NCBI GenBank assembly: GCA_021373185.1
Contig: JAJFTF010000017.1
Location: 1 to 64,000 of the forward strand
DNA from: Betaproteobacteria bacterium
GTDB lineage: Bacteria > Pseudomonadota > Gammaproteobacteria > Burkholderiales > Sulfuricellaceae
DNA: 64,000 nt
Direction of reading: 5' to 3'
The position numbers and the translations under genes were made by a program. The notes under the pieces were generated by a model. It ran no database searches. It saw only the letters and a program-made list of their open reading frames with translations, and was not told the DNA's origin. Shown here piece by piece: positions 52,691 through 61,601 of this stretch (positions are counted from its first letter, which is position 1; the number at the start of each line of letters is the position of its first letter).

Positions 52691-52915
52691 GGAAATCTCC
52701 TTATTTGGTGGATAAATGTCAACCATTTGGGTTACAGCAAAAGCGATGCCAGACGTTGACCGGTAATTTAAAAATGCCGCAACACAAGGTAGCCGAAGGA
52801 TTTCAGGGATTTTCAGCAAAAGCGGCCAACGAAAAATCACCCGCACCATCTGCGCGGTCTGGCGCGAAGCGTGTCATTGCGCACACTTCACAGTGGCTTT
52901 GTGGCGGGCAAGATG

Positions 52916-52941
52916 AAAAAAGCCCATCGCAGGGATGGGCT
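52916..52941 (-). terminator. Intrinsic terminator after the aldehyde dehydrogenase gene
   Basis: agcccatc (52921-52928) and gatgggct (52934-52941) form an 8-bp stem with a 5-nt loop. On the minus strand it is followed by a run of six T. It lies 43 bp past the stop at 52984. Confidence 0.88.
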
Positions 52942-52983
52942 GAAAAACAGAAAGCGAAAATGAGATTATTTGAGAGGCGTACT

Positions 52984-54450
52984 TTAGTTTGATGTGGGTT
53001 TTCTTGCCGCCCTGCTTTTTCGTGGTCGGCAAATTGGCGTCTGACGACTTCTGGGCGACCGAGGTTGCGGGCAGGGGGATGAAAGCTGCTTCACCCATAC
53101 TGTCTTGATGTTCACGAATTCGTGGATGCCGTGATAGGACAGTTCACGACCGAAGCCGGAATCCTTGATGCCGCCGAAAGGCAGGCGCGGGTCGGATTTC
53201 ACCATGCCGTTGATGAAGCAGCCGCCCGCTTCGATCTGGCGCGACAGTTTTTCTGCGCGCACTGCATCGCGGCTCCACAAGCTTGAGCCCAGGCCAAAGC
53301 GGCTGTCATTGGCGATCTTTATCGCGTCCCGTTCGTTTTTTGCCCTGATAATGAGGGCCACCGGGCCAAACAGCTCTTCACGGTAGGCGCAGGTTTTCGG
53401 CGTGACATGATCGAGAATGGAGGGTAGGTAATAAGCGCCTTTGCCGGTTGCCGGTCCGCATCCCAGAATGGGCCGTGCGCCCTGGGCGATGGAATCGGCT
53501 ACCTGGCGGTGCAGCTCGTCGCGCAAATCGAGTCTCGCCATCGGCCCGACCCGCGTGGTTTTTTTCATCGGGTCACCAAGCTTCAGGGCGGCAACCTTCT
53601 GTTTCAGCAAAAACACGAATTCATCGGCGATTTCCGGGGTCAGGATAAAGCGCTTGGCGGCGATACAGGATTGGCCCGCGTTGAGATAACGCGAATTGAC
53701 GGCCTGGGTGCTGGCATCGTCGAGGTCGGCATCGCGCAGCACGATAAAGGGATCCGATCCGCCGAGTTCCAGCACGCATTTTTTCAGGTTTCGCCCCGCC
53801 TCGGCGGCAACCAGACGTCCGGCGGGTTCGGAGCCGGTGAAAGTGACGGCACGCACGCGCGGATCGGCGATGACTGCTGCGACTTGATCGGCGTCGATCA
53901 TCAAGGTGGCGAAGAGGTGATCCGGCAGGCCTGCTGCGCGGAAAATTTCCTCAATCGCCAGCGCGCAACGCGGTACGTTGGAAGCGTGTTTCAATACCAT
54001 TGCATTGCCGGCCATCAAGGCCGGCGCGGCGGCGCGAAACACTTGCCAGAACGGGAAGTTCCACGGCATGACGGCGAGGATGGTGCCAAGCGGTTGATAG
54101 GTGACGTAACTTCGGGTGGCGTCTGTTTCGATCGGTTCGTCCGTGAGAAAATCCTTGCCATGGCGGGCATAGTAGTCACATGCCACGGCGCATTTTGCCA
54201 CTTCGGCATGCGCTTCCCGCAACGGCTTGCCCATTTCCTGTGTGATCAGCGTGGCGTAATCGTCGCGGTTGGTCAGCAAGCGCTCAGTTACGCGGCACAT
54301 TGCTTCAGCGCGTTGGGCGAAGTCGATCGCGGACCATGCCTCCTGGGCGTGACGCGCATTCTCCAGAGCAACATTCAACTGTCGCTCATTCCATGATGAG
54401 AATTCTTGTATCACCTTGCCGGTGGCGGGATTCAGGCTGACGTAAGGCAT
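52984..54450 (-). CDS. NAD(P)-dependent aldehyde (succinate-semialdehyde) dehydrogenase
   Basis: 488-aa aldehyde dehydrogenase, closest in pattern to the succinate-semialdehyde dehydrogenase group. Motifs: PWNFPFWQVFRAAAPALMAGN (in pieces), the nucleotide-binding FTGSEPAGRLVA, the general-base glutamate in LELGGSDPF, and the catalytic cysteine in NAGQSCIAAKRF. Near the end comes PFGGIKDSGFGRELS. Homologues usually end near VNIKTVWV; here about 35 extra residues rich in Pro, Arg and Ser follow, suggesting loss of the original stop. A terminator lies just beyond. Confidence 0.93.
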   Translation of the reverse strand: MPYVSLNPATGKVIQEFSSWNERQLNVALENARHAQEAWSAIDFAQRAEAMCRVTERLLTNRDDYATLITQEMGKPLREAHAEVAKCAVACDYYARHGKDFLTDEPIETDATRSYVTYQPLGTILAVMPWNFPFWQVFRAAAPALMAGNAMVLKHASNVPRCALAIEEIFRAAGLPDHLFATLMIDADQVAAVIADPRVRAVTFTGSEPAGRLVAAEAGRNLKKCVLELGGSDPFIVLRDADLDDASTQAVNSRYLNAGQSCIAAKRFILTPEIADEFVFLLKQKVAALKLGDPMKKTTRVGPMARLDLRDELHRQVADSIAQGARPILGCGPATGKGAYYLPSILDHVTPKTCAYREELFGPVALIIRAKNERDAIKIANDSRFGLGSSLWSRDAVRAEKLSRQIEAGGCFINGMVKSDPRLPFGGIKDSGFGRELSYHGIHEFVNIKTVWVKQLSSPCPQPRSPRSRQTPICRPRKSRAARKPTSN

Positions 54451-54493
54451 CGTGTGCTATCTTTTAAGGGCGTCAGGTTTTACTATAGCAGCT

Positions 54494-56452
54494 ATGAATC
54501 GTTTTTTTGTTACAGGTATTTTTCTCGCGGGAAGTGTGTTTTGGGGACTCGGCAATGCCGCTGCCGCCAACCACGAAGCTGATTTCTATGCCGCGCGCGA
54601 GGCTTTCCGTTCCGGCGATATCGCCCGCTTCAAAACCATGTCTGCCCGTTTGCAAGGCCATCTGCTGGAGCCTTTTGTCGGTTACATGCAGCTCATGTTA
54701 CGGCTCAGGGATGCGAGCCCGGACGAGATCAGGGGTTACATCCAGCGTAACGGCGACAGCTACCTGGCCGATAAGCTGCGTGGCGACTGGCTGCGGCTAT
54801 TGGCGAAAGATCAGCGCTGGGATCTGTTCATGGGCGAATATCCGGCGCTGATCAACAAGGACAATGAACTGGTCTGTTATTCCTTGCAGGCGCGGATTGG
54901 GCAGGGAGAGGCAGGCGTATTGCCGGAGGCGAAACCGTACTGGTTCAGCGCGGAAGAACAGCCGGCGAGTTGCCAGCCGTTGTTCGATGCATTGGCGATC
55001 AGCGGCCTGCTGACGGTGGACGATGTCTGGGCGCGTTTGCGTCTGACGCTGGAGGCGGGCAATGTCAGCGTGGCGAAGCGGGTTGCCCAGTATTTTCCCG
55101 GCCATCAGGAAATTCCCCTGCGCGAACTTGAGCGCGCGGCAGACAACCCGCTCGGGTTTCTCGATAAAATACCGGTGGACCTGAACACCCGCGCCGGACG
55201 GGAACTGACTATTTTTGCGCTAACCCGTGCGGCGCGCAGCCAGCCGCAGCAGGCGCTGCCCTACTGGCATGCGCTGCGGTCGCATTTCAGTGCGGAAGAG
55301 CAGGCTTACACCTGGGGCTGGCTGGCTTTTCATGCTGCGCGCAAGCATGACCCGGAAGCGCTCTCCTGGTTTGGCAAGGCCGGGAACCGCCTTTCCGACC
55401 TGCAGTTGTCCTGGAAGGTGCGCGCCGCGCTACGCGAACAGCGCTGGTCGGAAGTGCAGTCTGCCATCGATGCCATGTCGGAGGCGGAACAAAATCAAAG
55501 CGCTTGGCGCTACTGGAAGGCGCGCGCGCTCAAGGCACAGGGCAGGGCGGCACAGGGGAATGCGATTCTGGCGCCGCTGTCCCGGGAGTTTAATTATTAC
55601 GGCCAGCTTGCCGCTGGAGACTTGGGTATCGTGGCGGGTTCGCCCGGCGAGAATTTCAAGCCTGGCGAAGACGAAATCAAGGCCATGGAGAAGCTGCCGG
55701 CGATCAAGCGCGCACTGGCGTTGCACGAAATGGATCTGCGCGCCGAGTCCAATCGGGAGTGGATCTGGGCGGTCAGGGAGTTCGACGACCGGCGCCTGCT
55801 GGCTGCTGCAGAAGTGGCGCAGCGTCATGGCTGGTATGAGCGGGCGATCAATACGGCGGACAAGACCCGGCAATTGCACGATTTCAGCCTGCGTTTTCCC
55901 GCACCGCACCGCGACGTGATGCAGGAACAGGCGCGTCTGGTGGGCTTGGATGAGGCCTGGGTGTACGGCCTGATCCGTCAGGAAAGCCGTTTTGTGCAGC
56001 AGGCGAGTTCCGGTGTCGGCGCTTCCGGGCTGATGCAACTGATGCCGAAAACCGCGAGCTGGATAGCGAAGCGCCTTGGGCTGAAGAATTACCGGCAGTC
56101 CATGATTAACCAACTGGACACCAATGTGGCGTTTGGCACTTATTATCTCAAATACGTGCTCGACAAGCTCGACGGCCAGCCGTTGCTGGCGACTGCCGCT
56201 TACAATGCCGGCCCGCGCCGCGCCATCCGCTGGCGTAGCGAATTGCCGATGGAGGGCGCGATCTATGCCGAAACCATCCCGTTTTCAGAAACTCGCGGTT
56301 ACGTGCAGAAGGTCATGAGCAACGCGGTTTATTATGGCAATCGCTTCGGTCAGCAGTTGCAATCGTTGAAGCAGCGGCTGGGCATGGTTACCCCGGCAAA
56401 AGGGAAAGCCGAATGCGGCGGTGGCGATGAACGCGCGCCGGCATGTGAGTGA
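54494..56452 (+). CDS. slt: Soluble lytic murein transglycosylase
   Basis: 652-aa periplasmic enzyme that cleaves peptidoglycan glycan strands to 1,6-anhydro ends. Signal peptide about 1-23; a long superhelical U-type alpha domain (about 30-440); then the lysozyme-like catalytic domain with the glutamate in YGLIRQESRFV and the typical GASGLMQLMP, followed by TAAYNAGPRRAIRWR. ATG 54494 begins the signal peptide; the frame start at 54452 overlaps the divergent aldehyde dehydrogenase start and is unlikely. Confidence 0.95.
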   Translation: MNRFFVTGIFLAGSVFWGLGNAAAANHEADFYAAREAFRSGDIARFKTMSARLQGHLLEPFVGYMQLMLRLRDASPDEIRGYIQRNGDSYLADKLRGDWLRLLAKDQRWDLFMGEYPALINKDNELVCYSLQARIGQGEAGVLPEAKPYWFSAEEQPASCQPLFDALAISGLLTVDDVWARLRLTLEAGNVSVAKRVAQYFPGHQEIPLRELERAADNPLGFLDKIPVDLNTRAGRELTIFALTRAARSQPQQALPYWHALRSHFSAEEQAYTWGWLAFHAARKHDPEALSWFGKAGNRLSDLQLSWKVRAALREQRWSEVQSAIDAMSEAEQNQSAWRYWKARALKAQGRAAQGNAILAPLSREFNYYGQLAAGDLGIVAGSPGENFKPGEDEIKAMEKLPAIKRALALHEMDLRAESNREWIWAVREFDDRRLLAAAEVAQRHGWYERAINTADKTRQLHDFSLRFPAPHRDVMQEQARLVGLDEAWVYGLIRQESRFVQQASSGVGASGLMQLMPKTASWIAKRLGLKNYRQSMINQLDTNVAFGTYYLKYVLDKLDGQPLLATAAYNAGPRRAIRWRSELPMEGAIYAETIPFSETRGYVQKVMSNAVYYGNRFGQQLQSLKQRLGMVTPAKGKAECGGGDERAPACE

Positions 56453-56480
56453 AGATCCTGCCGAAAGGAATGGCGCTATC

Positions 56481-57629
56481 ATGAACGATAAAGCTCGCAT
56501 CCGCACAGGACAGTCGTGCGCCACAGACCCGGCCATTGCGGTGAGCGAATTTTTTGCCGCCATCAGTCAGCCGGACATGGCTTTGGTCGTGTTTTTCTGC
56601 TCGAGTGAATACGACCTGGCGGTCGTGGCGGCGGAGATGAACCGCCTTTTCGCCGGCACCGTCGTGATTGGCTGCACCTCAGCGGGTGAAATCGGCCCCG
56701 CCGGTTACCGCGATCATAGCCTGGCGGGTTTCAGCCTTCCCGGCGGAGCCTGTGCCGCAGTGACGGGACGAGTCGACAAACTCCAGAATTTCGATAGCAC
56801 CGTTGGACAAACCCTGGCGCATGACTTGGCGCTGCAGCTCGACAAACACGCGAGCGATCTCGATCAGCGCTTCGGCTTTCTGCTGATCGACGGCCTTTCC
56901 GTGCGCGAAGAACCGGTGGCGCAAGCTTTCCAGTCAGGCCTCGGCCCGATCTCCCTGTTTGGCGGTTCCGCCGGCGACGATCTGCACTTTGCGCGCACCT
57001 GGATATTCCACGACGGCGCTTTCCGCAACGATGCCGCGATACTGGCGCTCGTCGCCACCCGCTTTCCGCTCAAGACATTCAAGACCCAGCATTTCGTCTG
57101 CGATGAGGAGCGGCTGGTGGTTACCGAAGCCGACCCGGCGACCCGCACTGTCAAGGAGATCAACGGCCTGCCGGCGGTAGAGGAATATGCGCGACTGGTC
57201 GGCATGAAAGTCGAAAACCTCACTTCAGCAGCCTTCGCCGCTACGCCGGTGGTCGTGGTTATTGACGGCATGGACTACGTGCGCGCGATCCAGAAGGCCA
57301 ATACGGACGGTAGCCTGACCTTTTTCAGCGCCATTGAAGAAGGTCTGGTGCTGCGCATTGCCCATGGCGTCGGGCTGGTCGATAACCTGGAAAAAGCATT
57401 CATCGGACTGCGCGCCGAAATCGGCTCGCCACAGCTCGTTATCTCGTGCGACTGCATTCTGCGCAACCTGGAAGCGACCAACAACAAGCAGAAGAGCGAG
57501 GTCGGCGACATCTTTCGGGCCAACCATGCGGTGGGATTCAGCACCTATGGCGAGCAGTATCAAGGGGTGCATGTCAATCAAACCCTGACTGGGGTCGCCA
57601 TCGGCGGCGGGGAGCCGAACGATGCCTGA
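56481..57629 (+). CDS. FIST-domain sensory protein
   Basis: 382-aa soluble protein with an N-terminal FIST domain (about 20-215, with VVFFCSSEYDLAVV and VIGCTSAGEIGP) and a C-terminal FIST_C domain (about 215-375). FIST domains are thought to sense small ligands, possibly amino acids, for signal transduction. The downstream histidine kinase gene overlaps its end by 8 bp, so this protein is probably the detached sensor of that kinase. ATG 56481 is chosen; an ATG at 56427 or GTG-type upstream starts inside slt are possible but less likely. Confidence 0.88.
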   Translation: MNDKARIRTGQSCATDPAIAVSEFFAAISQPDMALVVFFCSSEYDLAVVAAEMNRLFAGTVVIGCTSAGEIGPAGYRDHSLAGFSLPGGACAAVTGRVDKLQNFDSTVGQTLAHDLALQLDKHASDLDQRFGFLLIDGLSVREEPVAQAFQSGLGPISLFGGSAGDDLHFARTWIFHDGAFRNDAAILALVATRFPLKTFKTQHFVCDEERLVVTEADPATRTVKEINGLPAVEEYARLVGMKVENLTSAAFAATPVVVVIDGMDYVRAIQKANTDGSLTFFSAIEEGLVLRIAHGVGLVDNLEKAFIGLRAEIGSPQLVISCDCILRNLEATNNKQKSEVGDIFRANHAVGFSTYGEQYQGVHVNQTLTGVAIGGGEPNDA

Positions 57630-58713
57630 TATATCTGCGTCGCCTCCCGGCGTCGGTGAACGGTCGTCACAGGTCGAAATCGCCCGTCTCAATAAAATAA
57701 TCAAGGTTCTCATCGCGCGCGCCGAGCGCGTCATGGGTGCGCAGAGCTCGGACTTCAGCCGTTTCCAGGCGACCATCCTGCTTGAGGAAAAGGTGCGTAG
57801 CCGCACGCAGGCGTTGCGGACAGCCCTGGCCGAAAATGAGACGATCACCCACGACCTGCAACGCGAAAGGGGGGAGCAGATCATCCTCATCAACAAACTG
57901 GAGCAGGCGCAAAACCAACTGCTGCAATCGGAGAAGATGGCTTCCCTCGGCCAGTTGGCAGCCGGCGTCGCCCATGAGATCAACAACCCGATCGGTTTCG
58001 TCAATTCCAACCTCGGCACGTTGAAGAATTATATCGAGCGCCTGCTCGGCGTCCTCAATGCCTACGAGGCCTGCGAAGCAGAGACGGCGGTTCATTCCGA
58101 GTCGTTGATCGCCGCCAAACAGGCTGCCGACCTCGACTTCCTGCGCGAGGACATTGTCGCCTTGTTCAGCGAGTCGCGCGATGGCCTTGAACGCGTCAAG
58201 AAAATCGTCCAGGACCTGAAAGACTTCTCCCATATCGACGGGGTCGAATGGCAATGGGTCGATTTGCATAAAGGTCTCGACTCGACGCTCAACGTCGTCA
58301 ACAACGAGATCAAGTACAAGGCCGAAGTAGTCAAGGAGTACGGCGAGCTGCCCGAAATCGAATGCCTGCCAGGCCAGCTCAACCAGGTATTCATGAACCT
58401 GCTGGTCAATGCCGCCCATGCGATTCGTGAGCGTGGCACAATAACGATCCGTACCGGCACCGAGGGCAGCAACGTCTGGGTCGAAGTCGCCGATACCGGT
58501 AGCGGTATCGCACCGGAGAACCTGCCGCGCGTCTTCGATCCTTTCTTTACGACCAAACCGGCTGGCAAGGGCACAGGGCTAGGGTTGTCATTGTCTTACG
58601 GCATCGTCAAGAAGCACGGTGGCCGTATCGATGTGAAGAGCGAATTAGGCAGCGGCACAACGTTCCGTGTCACGTTGCCGGTTGAGCCCGGTTCGTTGAA
58701 AGAGGGCGGCTGA
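57622..58713 (+). CDS. Soluble histidine kinase paired with the FIST protein
   Basis: 363-aa cytoplasmic kinase without membrane segments. The N-terminal ~110 residues are a coiled coil (NKIIKVLIARAERVM, EKVRSRTQALRTALAE, QLLQSEKMASLGQ). The H-box is GVAHEINNPIGFVNSN (histidine near 117), followed by a large helical dimerisation region. The ATPase domain has the N-box (NQVFMNLLVNAAHAI), DTGSGIAPE, FFTTKPAGKGTGLGLSLSYGI and a final GTTFRVTLP. No receiver domain, and no response-regulator gene is adjacent. Its start overlaps the FIST gene stop, so the two act together. The output partner must be elsewhere. Confidence 0.92.
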   Translation: MPDISASPPGVGERSSQVEIARLNKIIKVLIARAERVMGAQSSDFSRFQATILLEEKVRSRTQALRTALAENETITHDLQRERGEQIILINKLEQAQNQLLQSEKMASLGQLAAGVAHEINNPIGFVNSNLGTLKNYIERLLGVLNAYEACEAETAVHSESLIAAKQAADLDFLREDIVALFSESRDGLERVKKIVQDLKDFSHIDGVEWQWVDLHKGLDSTLNVVNNEIKYKAEVVKEYGELPEIECLPGQLNQVFMNLLVNAAHAIRERGTITIRTGTEGSNVWVEVADTGSGIAPENLPRVFDPFFTTKPAGKGTGLGLSLSYGIVKKHGGRIDVKSELGSGTTFRVTLPVEPGSLKEGG

Positions 58714-58805
58714 CTGCGGCCAACTCTCGCCCGGTCGCGATTTCAGTCTGGTGATGAGGGCAACTCTGTGGCAGAACTTGCCATTGAATTAACGAGGAGG
58801 TTGGC

Positions 58806-59756
58806 GTGGAAATAAAAAAAGTCTGTGTGCTCGGGGGAAGCGGTTTTGTCGGGCAGCATGTGGTTAGCCGGTTGTACGAGCAGGGCTGCGAGGTGCGCGT
58901 GCCTTACCGCAACATCAACCGGGCCAAGCACCTTACCGTGATGCCGTCAGTGTCGCTGGTCGAGGCCGATGTTCATGACCCGGGTGCGCTCAACAAACTG
59001 CTGGAAGGGATGGATGCGGTGATCAATCTGGTCGGCATTCTCCACGAAAGAAAGCGCGGCGATTTCCAGCGCGCGCATGTGGAATTGCCGCGCAAGGTAG
59101 TGGATGCCTGTCGGGCGACAGGGGTGAAGCGGCTGCTGCATATGAGCGCCCTTGGCGCCAGCCAGGAAGGATTGAGCCGCTACCAGCGCAGCAAGGGCGA
59201 GGGCGAGGCGCTGGTGCTGGCAGCCCATGGCGAAGACTTGGCGGTGACGACGTTCCGCCCTTCGGTGATCTTCGGCCCGGAGGACTCTTTTCTCAATCTG
59301 TTCGCCGGCTTGCTCAGGTGGACGCCGGTATTTCCGCTCGGCAGCCCTCATGCCAAATTTCAGCCGGTCCATGTCGGCGATGTGGCCCAGGCGTATGCCG
59401 CCAGCCTGAATAATTCTGCGACCTTCGGCCAGAGCTATGAATTGTGCGGGCCGAAAGTTTATGCCCTGCAACAGTTGGTCGAATTTGTTGCCAGGGTGAA
59501 AGGAATGGAGCGCATGATCTGGCCGCTCGACGACGAAATGTCCTCGCTGCAGGCGATGTTTTTCGGTTTGCTGCCGGTGAAACTGCTGACCCATGATAAT
59601 TACCTGACCCTGAAGACCGACGCGGTGTGCGCCTGCCCCTTCCCGGAAGTGTTCGGCATCCGGCCTGCCGCACTGGAGGCGGAAGCGCCCGCGTATCTGG
59701 CTGGAGTCAAGCCGCAGCGCTTTGAGCGGTTCATCGACGAATCCCGGGACAGATGA
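58806..59756 (+). CDS. NAD(P)-binding SDR protein, complex I NDUFA9-like
   Basis: 316-aa extended short-chain dehydrogenase-like protein of the atypical group related to the complex I accessory subunit NDUFA9. The Rossmann motif is CVLGGSGFVGQHVV (about 7-20), with the later INLVGILHERKRGDF and LRWTPVFPLGSP segments characteristic of the group. The usual YxxxK catalytic pair is reduced to YQRSKGEGE, so it may bind NAD(P)H structurally or act on quinones or lipids; the reaction is unknown. Its end overlaps the start of cca by 4 bp (ATGA). Confidence 0.88.
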   Translation: MEIKKVCVLGGSGFVGQHVVSRLYEQGCEVRVPYRNINRAKHLTVMPSVSLVEADVHDPGALNKLLEGMDAVINLVGILHERKRGDFQRAHVELPRKVVDACRATGVKRLLHMSALGASQEGLSRYQRSKGEGEALVLAAHGEDLAVTTFRPSVIFGPEDSFLNLFAGLLRWTPVFPLGSPHAKFQPVHVGDVAQAYAASLNNSATFGQSYELCGPKVYALQQLVEFVARVKGMERMIWPLDDEMSSLQAMFFGLLPVKLLTHDNYLTLKTDAVCACPFPEVFGIRPAALEAEAPAYLAGVKPQRFERFIDESRDR

Positions 59757-60970
59757 AAATCTGCACGGTCGGCGGTGCGGTGCGCGACGAGCTGCTCGGC
59801 TTGCCGGTCGCCGATCGCGATTACGTGGTGGTCGGCGCGACCCCCGAGGAAATGGTGGCGCAGGGTTACAAGCCGGTAGGCAAGGATTTTCCGGTATTTC
59901 TCCATCCAAAAACTCATGAAGAGTATGCGCTGGCTCGCACCGAGCGCAAGACTGCGCGCGGCTACAAGGGCTTTCAGGTGTTTGCCTCGCCCGAGGTGAC
60001 GCTGGAAGAGGATCTGGCGCGGCGCGACCTGACTATCAACGCCATTGCCAAGGACGAGGCCGGCTTGATCGTCGATCCGTACAACGGCGTCGCCGATCTC
60101 AAGGCGGGCATCCTGCGTCATGTCAGCCCGGCCTTTGTCGAAGACCCGGTGCGGGTGTTGCGGGTGGCGCGCTTCGCGGCGCGCTTCGGTTTTTCCATCG
60201 CGCCGGAAACCCTGGCTCTGATGCGGGAGATGGCCGCCAACGGCGAAGTGGATGCGCTGGTGCCGGAGCGGGTGTGGCAGGAGCTGTCGCGCGGCCTGAT
60301 GGAGAAAGTGCCTTCGCGGATGTTTCACGCCCTGCGCGAGAGCGGCGCGCTGGTTCGCATCCTGCCCGAACTGGATGCTCTGTTCGGCGTGCCGCAGACA
60401 GCGGAATACCACCCGGAAATCGATACCGGCGTGCATGTGATGATGGCGCTGGACTATGCCGCCGCGCAAAATTACAGCTTGCCGGTGCGCTTCGCCGTAC
60501 TCACCCACGACCTCGGCAAGGGCACGACCGCGCACGAAATGTTGCCGCGCCATATCGACCACGAATCGCGCAGCTTTGCGCTGCTCAAGCCGCTATGCCA
60601 GCGCCTGCGCGTGCCCAACGATTGCCGCGAACTGGCGCTGGTGGTGGCGCGCTTTCATGGTAAACCGCTACGCGCCTTCGACTTGCGACCGAAAACCATG
60701 CTCGATCTGTTGCTGGAAACCGATGCGATTCGCCAGCCGCAGCGCTTCGAAGAATTTTTGCTGGCCTGCACCGCCGATTTTTGCGGTCGTCTGGGTTATC
60801 GGGATGCAGCGTTTATCCAGGCTGATTTGCTGCGCCGGGCGCATCAGGCGGTGCAGGCCGTGGATGTCGGTGCAGTGGCCAAGCAGTGCAGCGATCCGGC
60901 GACGATCCGCGACCGGGTTTATCAGGCGCGTCTGGAGACGCTTGAGGCATGGCTGGTTGCTAATCGTTAG
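59753..60970 (+). CDS. cca: CCA-adding tRNA nucleotidyltransferase
   Basis: 405-aa enzyme that adds or repairs the CCA end of tRNA. It opens with CTVGGAVRDELLGLPVADRDYVVVG (split: GGAVRDELLG and the catalytic D-x-D in ADRDYV), typical of class II bacterial enzymes. RRDLTINAIA follows, then an HD-type C-terminal domain with LTHDLGKG and DFCGRLGYRD, giving the multifunctional E. coli-like form. Translational coupling to the upstream dehydrogenase through ATGA. A CCACGGAT-type repeat follows 14 bp on. Confidence 0.97.
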   Translation: MKICTVGGAVRDELLGLPVADRDYVVVGATPEEMVAQGYKPVGKDFPVFLHPKTHEEYALARTERKTARGYKGFQVFASPEVTLEEDLARRDLTINAIAKDEAGLIVDPYNGVADLKAGILRHVSPAFVEDPVRVLRVARFAARFGFSIAPETLALMREMAANGEVDALVPERVWQELSRGLMEKVPSRMFHALRESGALVRILPELDALFGVPQTAEYHPEIDTGVHVMMALDYAAAQNYSLPVRFAVLTHDLGKGTTAHEMLPRHIDHESRSFALLKPLCQRLRVPNDCRELALVVARFHGKPLRAFDLRPKTMLDLLLETDAIRQPQRFEEFLLACTADFCGRLGYRDAAFIQADLLRRAHQAVQAVDVGAVAKQCSDPATIRDRVYQARLETLEAWLVANR

Positions 60971-60984
60971 TCCTTATAAAGCCG

Positions 60985-61053
60985 TTAGTCACGGATTAAC
61001 ACAGATGCGCACGGATAAAACCCTTGCACCAATCCGTGAAAATCGGTGTTAAT
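60985..61053. repeat. Intergenic inverted repeat, CCACGGAT family (69 bp)
   Basis: Outer arms ttagtcacggattaacac (60985-61002) and gtgttaatccgtggctaa (61036-61053) pair with one mismatch. Inner gcacggat/aatccgtg words pair as well. A relative of the elements at 11101-11241 and 63541-63606. Confidence 0.85.
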
Positions 61054-61124
61054 CCGTGGCTAAAAGCTGTTTCAACAATGATCCGGTCAACCCCGATTTT
61101 TTTGATATTGCAGGAGCAGAACCA

Positions 61125-61598
61125 ATGACAGTCAAAGCCAAACTCTTATTTCTGTGTTTATTGTTCTTGAGCCCAGCGGTTTTTGCGGCGGACGATTACC
61201 GCATCACCCATGTCGTCAGCGGAAAATTCGAGGATGTGCGCGACAGCGTGGTCGACGCCATCGCCATGCAGGGTCTGGTCATCAACAACGTTTCCCACAT
61301 GAGCGAGATGCTCGACCGCACCGGTCAGGATCTGGGCGATACCACCCAGGTTTTTCTACGTGCGGAAATTCTGGAGTTTTGCAGCGCCGCGGTATCGCGC
61401 GCGAGCATGAAGATCGACCCTCATTCCATCGTGCTCTGCCCTTATGGCATCGCGGTCTACGTGCTGCCAGCCGAGCCCGGCAAGGTTTATCTGTCTTACC
61501 GCAAGCCGGTCGCGATGGGAAAGCAGCAGGATAAGAAATCGTTGCGCACGCTGGAAAAATTGATGCACGACATCGTGCATGACGCGATCCAGAAATAA
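61125..61598 (+). CDS. Secreted DUF302-like protein
   Basis: 157-aa periplasmic protein. Signal peptide about 1-21 (LLFLCLLFLSPAVFA), start ATG 61125 with an AGGAG site. The mature part (about 22-155) has the small alpha/beta pattern of DUF302: GKFEDVRDSVVDAIAMQGLVI, EILEFCSAAVSRASM, CPYGIAVYVLPAEPGKVYLSYRKP in separated strands. Two cysteines may form a disulfide. Function unknown. It converges on the methyltransferase gene with 3 bp between stops. Confidence 0.85.
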   Translation: MTVKAKLLFLCLLFLSPAVFAADDYRITHVVSGKFEDVRDSVVDAIAMQGLVINNVSHMSEMLDRTGQDLGDTTQVFLRAEILEFCSAAVSRASMKIDPHSIVLCPYGIAVYVLPAEPGKVYLSYRKPVAMGKQQDKKSLRTLEKLMHDIVHDAIQK

Positions 61599-61601
61599 GC
61601 T

